DNA of 15,783 bases. It comes from Thoreauomyces humboldtii. Lineage: Eukaryota; Chytridiomycota; Chytridiomycetes; Spizellomycetales; Powellomycetaceae. This document shows, one piece after another, positions 8,446 to 15,783 of this stretch. The notes under the pieces were generated by a model. It saw only the letters and a list, made by a program, of their open reading frames with translations, searched no databases and was not told the origin of the DNA. Position 1 is the first letter of the stretch. Every line of letters begins with the position of its first letter. Position numbers and translations under genes: made by a program. Where the stretch lies: assembly GCA_027596035.1 (NCBI GenBank), contig JADGJA010000533.1:1-15783 (forward strand), in the 5' to 3' direction.

Positions 8446-9593
8446 TCATCCATTCCGAGCGAACTTTGCGAGATGATTTTTCAATGCCTTCTTCTTCTTG
8501 AGAGCCTGCTTCAACTTGCGCATGTGACGAGAATTCATGGTGACCTCCCACAGATTGGGATCCGCCGCGCTCTCCGCGGCCGGCGGGATGCTGGGGTCCC
8601 ATCCCTCGTCGAACTTCAGGAGCTGGTTGAGACGTCGATGGTCGGACGGAGGAGATGATCGAACACGGACACGCACCTCGTGAGACCGGAGATCTGGGCA
8701 GGTGAAGCCATCTCTGCTCTGGTGATCAGATCGTCGAGGGCGAACGGAGGTGCCTCTTGCTCCTCTTCTTGATGTACATGATGCCGTACCTCCACATGCG
8801 GCGGTCAAAGTGTTCGCCCCGGATGTAGACGTGTCGAAGTGAGTCGGAACCACACAGAGCGTAGGATAGATGCGTATTTTTCATGCCGAGATAGGCTCTT
8901 CTGGCGTCATGGTCGGCGTGGAGTCGAGGTGGAAGATGCATCGCGCCCTGCACGACCATGGTCTCGAGTCGTGGGCAGTTGAGGATCACGAGGGATAGAC
9001 CGTCGAAGGTGACCATGGGACAGTCGCAGATGTGGACGATCTTTAAGTGGATCAGGTTGTCGAACGCTTCGAACGCGTTCTCCCCTATGCACTGGCAGTT
9101 CCAGAAGTAAAGTTGTTCGAGTTTCGTGCATGTTGCGGCGAGCGGTCGGATGCAACTGTTCCCTGCGTGGGTTGGGACGACGAGGTTATGGACGTTCGAC
9201 GCGATATTCTGGTTCGATGAGACGGTACGGAGGAACAAACGCCAGCGAGTGGCGTATGGGCCTTCCCAATCGAACATTTGAGGAGCATCGTACAGGAAGG
9301 GCGTAAAACGTTTTGCATGTCAGGGACATTCGAGCGATAGGTTTGTGCTTGTACTTGGGTGACCAAGCGAGCCATACAGCGATTCTGAGGAGGGCCGCTA
9401 CTGGAAAGAACTTTTCATCGAGAACGCTTGCGGGTGGAGGAACCTGGTCAAGCAGTTCGTGCGTCAATCGTTTCCGAGCGTAGTCGACGGGATCGCTTTG
9501 CGTTCGTGGCCGCTTTGAGCGCCCATCACTGCCATCGTGATACGGGTTCTGGTCCTGAAAGATCATGCTGCCAGAGTAGACGAGCGGCGGCAT
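8446..9593 (-). CDS. F-box/leucine-rich-repeat-like protein
   Basis: The ATG at 9593 opens with MPPLVYSGSM, then a basic RSKRPR patch and an F-box-like segment (LLRIAVWL...PIARMSLTCKTFY). A second part has LRR-like Leu/Cys spacing (CTKLEQLYFWNCQCIGE, LIHLKIVHICDCP, NCPRLETMVVQG). F-box proteins hold substrates for SCF ubiquitin ligases; that role is inferred from family. One in-frame model uses exons 9593-9294, 9208-8790, 8713-8677 and 8622-8446, with introns of 85, 76 and 54 bases, giving 310 residues ending in a Lys-rich tail. The first junction is doubtful. The 85 bases removed encode RWRLFLRTVSSNQ, which resembles the usual start of the F-box LRR region, and a one-base shift near 9303 would keep it. 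The 3' exons are also tentative; without them the protein stops at 8726. Confidence 0.6.
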
Positions 9594-10056
9594 GTGAGAA
9601 TGCGAAATCTTTGCAGAAGCTACAGGGTGGATACACGTTTGGTCGAGGGATCCGAGCGGAGTCTCATGTACAGTTACCACCGCAAGAATAAAAGCGGCGT
9701 GGGGTTGGCGTGTACATTTACCGGAACGGAAACGGTGAGGGCCATTTTCGATAGCGTATCCGTGTGCGTTTGCCGAGCGTTGCGGGAACTTGCGGCTCAA
9801 AGCGTCGAAGTTGATCTGTCGATTGGGTCTCAAGAGACTTCGACCGCTGACTGAACGGCTGCAGCCCATTATTTGCGCAACCCTTCCGCATGTCTGGTTC
9901 GCGGAGATCTCGCCGCGAGACACCTTTTCACCTTTCCCTTGCCGCTGCTTGTGTCCTCGCATCTTCCTCCACGATGCTCAAAGTCCTTCACGCTAACGTC
10001 AACGGTGATTCTGAAAGCATGACGTTCTCCTTCGCATCATTCGACCTTCCAAAAAG
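9594..10056. promoter_or_regulatory. Shared upstream region of a divergent gene pair
   Basis: The F-box gene (minus, start 9593) and the BMT5-like gene (plus, start 10057) diverge from this 463-base gap, so it must hold both promoters. The frame of the F-box ATG stays open back to 9962, but that part shows no protein-like pattern. No TATA box, CCAAT box or palindrome is clear. Confidence 0.45.
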
Positions 10057-10970
10057 ATGGTTACCCGCAACAAGCGTTCCGCAAAGCAGCCAAGTATCCT
10101 CGATGGCGTCAGCTTCACGGAGAGCAACCAACTCGTCCGTAAGCTCCTCCTTGATCCCGACATCACACCGCCTCTCGTCACGCTCGGAGAGGAGGATTTC
10201 GCGTTCGCCGCGGCCGTGGCCTGTCTGCGCGCCAGCAAGTTGAAGCTTCGAGCCACTTGCCTCGATCGCTGCATTCCGTCTCAGCAGGTTTTGAACGTCC
10301 GAGATCTACTGCACAACATCGACGCCAATGCCGAACTCTGTAAGTATGAGTTCGACCTTCTCAATTGCCGTTTGGGTCGGACTGACACCCATTACTGCGA
10401 AAAAAACCCCCAAACTATAGTCAGATCTAGTCTCAAACTAACAAAGACGGAGACTCTCGCACGAGAGGCCAAGACTATGCAGATCAAAGCAACCGTTCGC
10501 AGCATCCTCGGGAAGGGGTCGTCCGGCTGCCTGTTCAAGGGCGTGCGAGGAAAATGGGACGCGACGCTTCTCCACGAAAAGCCCAAGCGCATACGAAACT
10601 TCAGATCCAATATCTTCTTCCAGTGCCGTTGGATCTGAACCCGGACGACCTGGTGTCGGAGTTCCTGCGCTCGGCCTCCAAGGTCCAGCGACCCGACGGT
10701 CACGTCTTCATCGGCATCTCGACTCATCCGAGCTACATTGGAAGATACGATCTTGCTAGGCTGATGGAGCAAGCGGAAGAAGCCGGATACGAGTGTCTTG
10801 GTCTCGACCGCGAGACCATCTACGAGGTTCTGGCCTACGGATACAGGCACCAGGCTCACAACGAAAACATTCACCAGTTCATTTGGGATCACCGCGCAAC
10901 GATCGTCTTCCGGACGAGAGGCGAGGATGTTGCGGAAGTGCGTTCTACTGCACGTTGGTTGTTCCGTTAA
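10057..10970 (+). pseudogene. BMT5-like (DUF2431) rRNA methyltransferase, frameshifted
   Basis: Exon 1 (10057-10339) begins MVTRNKRSAK and holds LGEEDFAF (43-50), matching the S-adenosylmethionine loop GEGDFSF of this family, followed by RATCLD. An 81-base intron (10340-10420, donor gtaagt, acceptor actatag) leads to an exon with GKWDATLLHEKP (family GVDATKLHE) and IFFQCRW (family FQCPW). Translation then meets TGA at 10636. Near 10629 the protein continues one frame over as LDLNPDDLVSEF, RPDGHVFIGISTHPSYIGRY and YGYRHQAHNENIHQF to TAA at 10970, all DUF2431-like. Yeast Bmt5 makes N3-methyluridine in 25S rRNA. A 62-base intron could bypass the break but would delete the DATLLHE and FQCRW motifs, so I reject it. 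A real break or a one-base sequencing error explains the data best. Confidence 0.75.
10340..10420 (+). other. Intron in the BMT5-like gene
   Basis: An 81-base GT-AG intron with a near-consensus donor gtaagtatg, an internal actgac branch-point-like sequence and acceptor actatag. Phase 1 on both sides keeps the frame. Reading through it also stays open, so retention is possible, but the strong donor favours splicing. Confidence 0.65.
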
Positions 10971-11442
10971 AGTGGTTGCTCATGCGGTTTGTCGTAGGAT
11001 TTCGTCAAAGTTTTCAGAGACATGGCTCTCTGACCACCGACAGCGCAAGCCTATCTGTATACCTGGCCACAACTCTCCCCATTTTTCGCCTGTTTCCCAC
11101 CGAATCCCACTTTTCCGAGCGATGTACAGAAAATTTGAGCTCAAGTACTTATCAGCTGTATTGCTAGCCTCATGGATTTCCAACGTGCAAAATGCGCATA
11201 CGCAGTTGATGTTGTCATATGCCAAGATCAACGATCGCGTCCTGGACCGTGCGGTTGCGAAAACGAGGTTTTGAAGGAAGGAGTGGGGGCGCACCCGCCG
11301 AGCAGGCTTGCAATCTGCCAGCTCGTGGTTCAAGTGCGATTCGAGCGGCTGAACCCATCCAGCGGCGTTGACCTCGCGGTTTCGCCTCGCCTGACGGTAC
11401 TGGGATTGCTTGCGATACCGCATGCACGTAAGCTGCGAGGCC
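10971..11442. other. Intergenic region between convergent broken genes
   Basis: This 472-base gap follows the BMT5-like gene (plus) and the Myb gene (minus). An open minus-strand frame (11423-10980) is basic at its start but has no motif and does not continue the Myb frame. A tRNA B-box-like ggttcaagtgcgatt at about 11327 lacks a cloverleaf around it. Confidence 0.45.
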
Positions 11443-12359
11443 TCAGGTGTTGATGTGTCCTTCGAGGGCTTGAAATTGCGCGGAGTACCAGCGTTTTCGA
11501 ATCGCTCCCCGGTCCCGGCTCATATTCCTTGCGATTTCAGCTCATTTAGGTCTGTCGTATTGCTTCATATGCTGAGCGTGTAGTGTTCGAAGGAGAACGT
11601 CCTCCTCCGGTGTCCATGGTCCTTTTCGCATGGCTGGATTCAATGTTTCCCAGCGAGCTCGGTTCCCTTGCCGGAACGGCCGAGCTCTCTGCCAATAACA
11701 ATCCAATTTGGCCGGCCAAACCGTTCGGTGTGCTCAGCATATGTAGCGCGAATGAAGTCATCGTCCTCGGAAGAAAATGGCCCAGAATTTAGAAGCGGGT
11801 TCAAAGCGTCATGCCATCGCCTGCGGACGTCTCTTGGGGTTCGGCCAAGGATCAAGGCTATGTTGTTCCAAGATGGCGCTTCCGATGCCGCTGAGGACGA
11901 GTCCAGTAACCCAAGTAGCTGAGCATCCTCTTCCGAACTCCATTTTCCGTGCTTCGGAGCAGATAGCCGAGCCAAACGAGCGACGCACACCTGCGTGCTT
12001 CGTTTTCCGAGGGCCCGCGCAATATTCGCCCAATCGACTGTCGTTTGAAGGGATGCAGCTGCAGCCGTGGATTCAAGCAAGACTTTGTCCATCTCAGGTG
12101 TCCAGCCGGTTGCGTCTTCGTCCTGCGATAACGAGAGGTTCCGCCGGTACTTTGCGTAGACCGTCTTATGTCCTCGGCTGAGTTCCTCCCCAATCGCGCG
12201 CCAGGTTGCCGCATGGATATCCCGTAGTTCCATTCTTCGATCCACTTCCTTAATTGTCCAAGGTCTTCTGTCAGGGTCCCGTGGGAGCGGCAGGCGGTCG
12301 ATTTGGCTAGGTTCAGTGTTGGTGCTCGATATCTGGCCACACGAGTTGCTGGCAGGCAT
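11443..12359 (-). pseudogene. Multi-repeat Myb/SANT protein, broken by frameshift and nonsense codon
   Basis: The first ATG at 12359 (MPASNSCGQI) leads into successive Myb/SANT repeats: RRPWTIKEVD...TWRAIGEELS, GWTPEMDKVL...DWANIARALGKR, GKWSSEEDAQLL...SWNNIALILGR...RRRW, and GPFSSEDDDFI...NWIVIGRELGR. At about 11676 the frame must move back one base to continue RFRQGNRARWETLNPAMRKG and then PWTPEEDVLLRTL. In that frame a TGA at 11544-11542 stands where the repeat needs Trp, followed at once by AEIARNMSRDRGAIRKRW, the end of a Myb repeat. Translation without any shift ends near 11640. Multi-repeat Myb proteins bind DNA; SNAPC4-type and Bas1-type factors are the nearest kinds, but I cannot choose. 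Two independent breaks make a pseudogene likely. Confidence 0.75.
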
Positions 12360-13169
12360 CGACCCGCAAGGAGGGATAGGACGCTTCGCATCGTGCGTGA
12401 CGAGAATGGTACCAGGTCGAGATCATCGCAGAAGTTGGAAGAGATCAGTTCGTATGGCCTCAAGGTAAGAATCTAATGATTTTTTCGCTCAACCCTTTCG
12501 TTTTCAGGGGTCAGCATTCCCCACTCTGACGAGTAAGATCGTGGCGTGTTCGCCTCCGCTGGGCCTAGTGAAAAACGCCTGGGTCCAAGCGTACATGTAC
12601 AGACCCGCAAAGGCTCTTCGCCACCCAACCGGGCTGCTCCGGGCTGCTACAGGGCTGCTACAGTACTAGCGCCACGCCTTTTCAGCAGTACAGTATCTCG
12701 CTCGCTCTTCTGTTACCGGAGGCTGATGATTTCATTCCGAGTTATGACTCCGCACGGCGATGATCTGCACGAATCGTGAGAGTACGGCGGAACCCTCGTG
12801 CCGAAATTCCGATGTTCCGGCTCAGCCGAGGTCATTTTAACTTTTTTTCCCCTGCACAGTCGATGCAGATGCAGCAAGGCTATGAAGATGACGAGCCCCC
12901 AAAACCTTCGGCGGACGGGTGATTTTGCATGTTTTGGCTGTGGGCCGTTTGTTTGACGAGTGGACGACGGGCAAAAATGAGCCCAGTGACGCGAAAGAAA
13001 GCTTCTTCTCACAAACCCTCTGCCCTTTCTTCCAAGGGCTTTCCCGACGGACCAAACCGTGAGGTGCGGGCTGCCACCAGTACAAGACGAGAGAGATGTC
13101 TCCAGGATCCTCACCAACCATCCACCAATCGAACCTCGCCTTATCCTTGTCAGTTCAACGGAACCAAGT
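12360..13169. promoter_or_regulatory. Upstream region between divergent Myb and disordered-protein genes
   Basis: About 0.8 kb separate the Myb start at 12359 (minus) from the ATG at 13170 (plus). Open frames here overlap on both strands and carry no motif. Visible structures are the palindrome gtacatgtac at 12591-12600 and three imperfect copies of gggctgctaca at 12631-12662. Promoters for both genes should lie in it. Confidence 0.45.
12631..12662. repeat. Three-copy tandem repeat of an 11-base unit
   Basis: Three successive units begin gggctgct (12631, 12641, 12652). The last two are gggctgctaca; the first is shortened to gggctgctcc. The array runs straight into cagtactag, a variant of the tacagta motif seen elsewhere in non-coding DNA here. 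It looks like replication slippage in a divergent promoter region. Confidence 0.75.
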
Positions 13170-13940
13170 ATGCCAGCAAGCAACTACGCCGACGTGAGGT
13201 CACTGTTCGACAGCCCTTCCACCACCATGTCGTCAGGTCGCTGTACCTCTGCGCCAGTCCCAACTCATCAGCGACAACGGTCGGTGCGCCTGCTGGAGAG
13301 GGTAGCGAGACGATTTCGAGATCCCTTCCACGAAAGTCATCAACGCGACCCCGAGACCGGACGTCCGTTTTTACTGCCGGCATCCGTCGCAACACCGACG
13401 TCCGAACACATCGCTCAACGCCCTAGGCTCGGTCGACGGAAGAGCTCGATTGGTCTCATTCGAGCCCCTCCACCAGACTACCTGTTCCCTGCTGTGCAGA
13501 AACGGGTAGACTCACCCAAACCGGCGGAACAGGATTTCGACATGCTCGACATCATCGAATTTTACGCTCGACCTGAATCTTTCCTCGCCACGCAGCTCTC
13601 ACCTCCACCGCCTCCACGAACCTCCTCGGCCCCTCCCTCCTCCTTTCGACACCGTCAGATCTTCGCACAGAAGGCTCTCGCGCTTCCTTTGACATCCGCA
13701 TCGTTTCTGGGCAGACGACGGGCATCCGTCGCACTCGGATCTCCCATGATTTCGGGGTACTCGGCCGTGTCGGTGGATCCGTTCGACCATGTCCAGGACA
13801 AGGATATAGTCGCAAAATCTGGCACGACCTTGCACTTGCTTGACCCCGGAACTCGGGTGAAGTCTTTCGATGACCTTATCAGCGGGGCTGCGACCATCAA
13901 AGTGTCGCTCACGCCAAAGTTCATCGCCAAGTCACGATGA
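13170..13940 (+). CDS. Disordered Ser/Arg/Pro-rich hypothetical protein
   Basis: A single-exon frame of 257 codons from the first in-frame ATG at 13170 (MPASNYADVR) to TGA at 13940. The frame is also open upstream, but has no ATG there. The product is basic and low in complexity, rich in Ser, Arg and Pro (a PPPPP run in the middle), with two basophilic kinase-type sites, RRKSS and RRRAS. The last 50 residues are less biased (PFDHVQDKDIVAKSG...VKSFDDLISGAATIKVSLTPKF) and may be a short conserved region. I recognise no family or enzyme motif. It could be a regulatory or scaffold protein, but function is unknown. Good length, coding-like composition and a clean end support a real gene. Confidence 0.7.
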   Translation: MPASNYADVRSLFDSPSTTMSSGRCTSAPVPTHQRQRSVRLLERVARRFRDPFHESHQRDPETGRPFLLPASVATPTSEHIAQRPRLGRRKSSIGLIRAPPPDYLFPAVQKRVDSPKPAEQDFDMLDIIEFYARPESFLATQLSPPPPPRTSSAPPSSFRHRQIFAQKALALPLTSASFLGRRRASVALGSPMISGYSAVSVDPFDHVQDKDIVAKSGTTLHLLDPGTRVKSFDDLISGAATIKVSLTPKFIAKSR

Positions 13941-14351
13941 AGAGAAACCAAAGTCCCCTACACCTATAGATAGACCATAGACCGCACTATACACATACCT
14001 TTGAATCATACCGTTAAGTTTTCTACATCCATGGGAACTGTGCCCTAACCCTTGCCTTTCCAGAAGGCGCACGAAGGGCAGATGATGCACCATAACCTTG
14101 ACAAGGATTTCTTCTCGCGCGCAACTTTAACTCTCGCTGCAGCGAGCGAAGTGTCCCCCTTCCCTATACAAGGCCAGAGGGTTCCTCGGCCTCCTGCTCC
14201 TCTTCCCCTTCTCCTCCGTCCCTCACCATCTCTGCTGAATCGCATGAACCATAGCATCATCCACCAATCAGTTCATACGCACCGGCACGACCCGACAACA
14301 CTCTTTCCCCCCTGTTCCTAACCGCCAATCGCAAACACGGCTTCATACAAG
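13941..14351 (+). promoter_or_regulatory. Upstream region of the VTT gene
   Basis: This 411-base gap follows the disordered-protein gene on the same strand. It contains a 14-base palindrome at 14133-14146, a TATA-like tatacaa at 14165-14171, and a CT-rich tract at about 14187-14236 of the kind that often precedes fungal transcription starts. The order palindrome, TATA-like box, pyrimidine tract, ATG (14352) is what a promoter would look like, but this is inference. Confidence 0.5.
14133..14146. promoter_or_regulatory. Perfect 14-base palindrome, possible factor site
   Basis: The sequence ctcgctgcagcgag equals its own reverse complement. It lies 206 bases before the VTT start codon and 19 bases before a TATA-like box. 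A dimeric transcription factor could bind it, though chance palindromes of this length are possible in GC-rich DNA. Confidence 0.4.
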
Positions 14352-15592
14352 ATGACGACTCACCGGCCACAGGCCAACGACGAGCACCCGAAGGTGCCGT
14401 ACCAACTCTTCACGAAGACCGAAGTCCCCGGCAGAAGGGGCAGCGACGACACGGTCGCTAGCGACAGCGAGAGCGAAGAAGAATCGGACATCGAGGTCGT
14501 CGTCTCATCGGTGACGGAGGTGCCGCCGGACGTCGACACCGACATGTTGCTTCCGGGAACCGCTGACCGACGAGCCATCCACCACCCGGCGCACGGAGGT
14601 CATCTCAGCAAGACGGCCGTCGCTGGACGATTTGCTGCGTTGGCCGCCATCGTTGTTGCTTCTTTCGCCGCCCTCTATCTGGTGGCTCACAACCTGCCCG
14701 ACTACGAGAAGCCCATCTACGTCCCTCACAGTTTCGATGAGCTGAAAGCTCAGAGCGTTGTACTGTGAGTTGGAATCTTTGGGAGCGTAGCGGAAGCCCG
14801 GTCCGCGTGCCAAGTACTCATCCGCTTGATGCAGCCAGGAGTATTCAAAGGCCCACTTTTACCCCGTCCTGGCTTTCTTCACACTGGTGTACCTTTTCAA
14901 GCAGACGTTCAGCGTCCCCGGCTCTGCTCTTATGGTACGTTCGCGGCTGGCATCTGTGAAATACCTGGGGTTTGTTCTTCGCAAACTTATATCTATGCCA
15001 TCTTCCCTAGAACCTGCTGGGTGGCCTCCTGTACGGCTTCCCCGCATTCCTCTACGTGAGCGTACTGACGGCCGGCGGGTCCACGCTCTGCTACGTCTTA
15101 GCGAAGGGCGTCTTGGGGGAACACATCGTTGGACGTTTCGCGAGCTCCAACCTCGCATACCTGCGTCGTCGCGTGGACTTGAACCGGGAGAACGGCAACC
15201 TGTTCTACTACTTGCTCTTCCTACGACTCTTCCCGTTCTCGCCCAACTGGTAAGCGGGGGGTGCACTTTTTGGCTCAGCCACCTGCATCGATGAACCGAC
15301 ATCTCTTCCTTTTTCCTGCCGTAGGGCTCTGAACGTCGCCGCGCCGTTCGTGGGAGTCCCCATCCTCCCGTTCTTCTGGTCGGTTTTCCTGGGACTCATG
15401 CCCTACAACTACATATGCGTCCAGGCCGCCACCACGCTGGCACAGCTGACCTCGTTCAGCGACATCCTGTCGCTCTCGGTCCTGTTCAAGCTCGTCACCA
15501 TGTCGGTCATCGCCCTCGTTCCTGCTATCTGGGGCGAGAAGATGGCGTCCTGGATCCGTGGCAGGGACGAGACAAAGGACCTCGAGCCTTGA
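14352..15592 (+). CDS. VTT (SNARE-associated/TMEM41-type) membrane protein
   Basis: Four exons: 14352-14764, 14835-14934, 15011-15249 and 15325-15592, with introns of 70, 76 and 75 bases, giving 339 residues. The N-terminus is cytosolic in appearance and acidic, with a serine-rich cluster (31-48, SDDTVASDSESEEESDIE) that fits CK2-type sites. The first membrane segment is about 93-113. The VTT core follows: FKQTFSVPGSALMNLLGGLLYGFP, then GGSTLCYVLAKGVLG, LLFLRLFPFSPNW, and a last hydrophobic segment LVTMSVIALVPAIW. The family (TMEM41B, VMP1, Tvp38) includes endoplasmic reticulum and Golgi membrane proteins; TMEM41B and VMP1 are lipid scramblases needed for autophagy. The F-Q-TF-PG and R--P--PNW motifs favour the TMEM41 branch. 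All splice junctions restore conserved motifs, and the frame is intact. Confidence 0.95.
14765..14834 (+). other. VTT gene intron 1
   Basis: A 70-base GT-AG intron (donor gtgagt, acceptor gatgcag) in phase 2. A second AG five bases downstream (ccag) would break the frame, so the first AG is used in the model. The join gives QSVVLQEYSKAHFYP. Confidence 0.88.
14935..15010 (+). other. VTT gene intron 2
   Basis: A 76-base GT-AG intron (donor gtacgt, acceptor ccctag) in phase 0. It joins VPGSALM to NLLGGLLYGF, the most conserved VTT segment. Confidence 0.93.
15250..15324 (+). other. VTT gene intron 3
   Basis: A 75-base GT-AG intron (donor gtaagc, acceptor tgccgtag after a pyrimidine tract) in phase 2. 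It splits the Trp codon of FSPNW and leads into ALNVAAPFVG. Confidence 0.93.
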
Positions 15593-15783
15593 ACGCGCGA
15601 CGACCCCACCACCACCACAACACCACAAACGTAGCTTACACACGCCACGTCGTCTCTCGACTTTGGGCTTCGCCCAGGTTTTGTTTTTGTCCTTTTTTTT
15701 TTGTTCTTCCTCGCTCGGTTGACTTTTTTGTTTTGGTTTGGACCTCTCCGTTTTCTTTTTGGACCAAAAGACTATCCCCCTTC
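15593..15783 (+). other. T-rich 3' flank of the VTT gene with small hairpin
   Basis: After the stop codon comes a short cca-rich stretch (about 15604-15628), then a small inverted repeat tgggc-ttc-gccca (15664-15676), then a strongly T-rich tract to the window end. This is probably the 3' untranslated and transcript-end region. The hairpin followed by T runs resembles a bacterial terminator by chance; in this eukaryotic context I do not call it one. Confidence 0.5.

Noticed and set aside
10540..10603. A 62-base intron rescuing the BMT5-like frame
   Set aside because: It would remove the family motifs DATLLHE and FQCRW, so a frame break is the better reading.
11320..11345. tRNA gene suggested by a B-box-like ggttcaagtgcgatt
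   Set aside because: No matching A box, acceptor stem or anticodon arm can be drawn around it.
11858..12463. A 201-residue minus-strand frame starting MRPYELISSN
   Set aside because: It overlaps the Myb repeats in another frame, and no GT donor in the right phase joins it to the Myb frame.
15664..15720. Rho-independent terminator (hairpin followed by T run)
   Set aside because: The window is eukaryotic with spliced genes; the stem is only five pairs and the T-rich tract is broad.
1..15783. Transposon, retroelement, CRISPR or prophage content
   Set aside because: No transposase, reverse transcriptase, integrase, long terminal repeats, spacer arrays or phage genes were seen on either strand.

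Overview
The window is nuclear DNA of a eukaryote, most likely a filamentous or dimorphic fungus. Genes are compact, on both strands, and interrupted by short GT-AG introns (54 to 85 bases in the models here). Fungal-style proteins (SDF2/MIR, CK2 alpha, a microsomal P450, a Myb protein, a VTT membrane protein) sit with intergenic gaps of about 0.3 to 0.8 kb. The intron style and the fungal P-loop ATPase family suggest Basidiomycota, but that is a low-confidence inference. No bacterial operon, rRNA, tRNA, CRISPR array or recognisable transposon was seen.

Layout. 1-542 (+): 3' part of an SDF2-like MIR-domain protein, cut by the window edge. 1003-2209 (-): complete four-exon casein kinase 2 catalytic subunit. 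2768-4492 (-): complete three-exon cytochrome P450 with an unusual heme loop. 5269-5514 (+): possible small ORF. 5862-8021 (+): P-loop ATPase with a duplicated N-terminal module and a disrupted reading frame. 8446-9593 (-): F-box/leucine-rich-repeat-like protein with one uncertain junction. 10057-10970 (+): BMT5-like (DUF2431) rRNA methyltransferase broken by a frameshift. 11443-12359 (-): multi-repeat Myb protein broken by a frameshift and an in-frame TGA at a conserved tryptophan. 13170-13940 (+): disordered, Ser/Arg/Pro-rich hypothetical protein. 14352-15592 (+): complete four-exon VTT/TMEM41-type membrane protein.

The main pattern is a contrast. The genes at both ends (MIR, CK2, P450, disordered protein, VTT) read cleanly through every exon. 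The middle 6.5 kb (about 5.9-12.4 kb) holds four neighbouring genes that all have at least one frame problem. Either this is a patch of decaying genes, or the assembly carries clustered indel errors there. The genes do not form an obvious pathway. CK2 is a general kinase, and the acidic serine cluster at the N-terminus of the VTT protein is a plausible kind of CK2 substrate, but neighbourhood alone does not link them. I found no convincing new multi-gene system.
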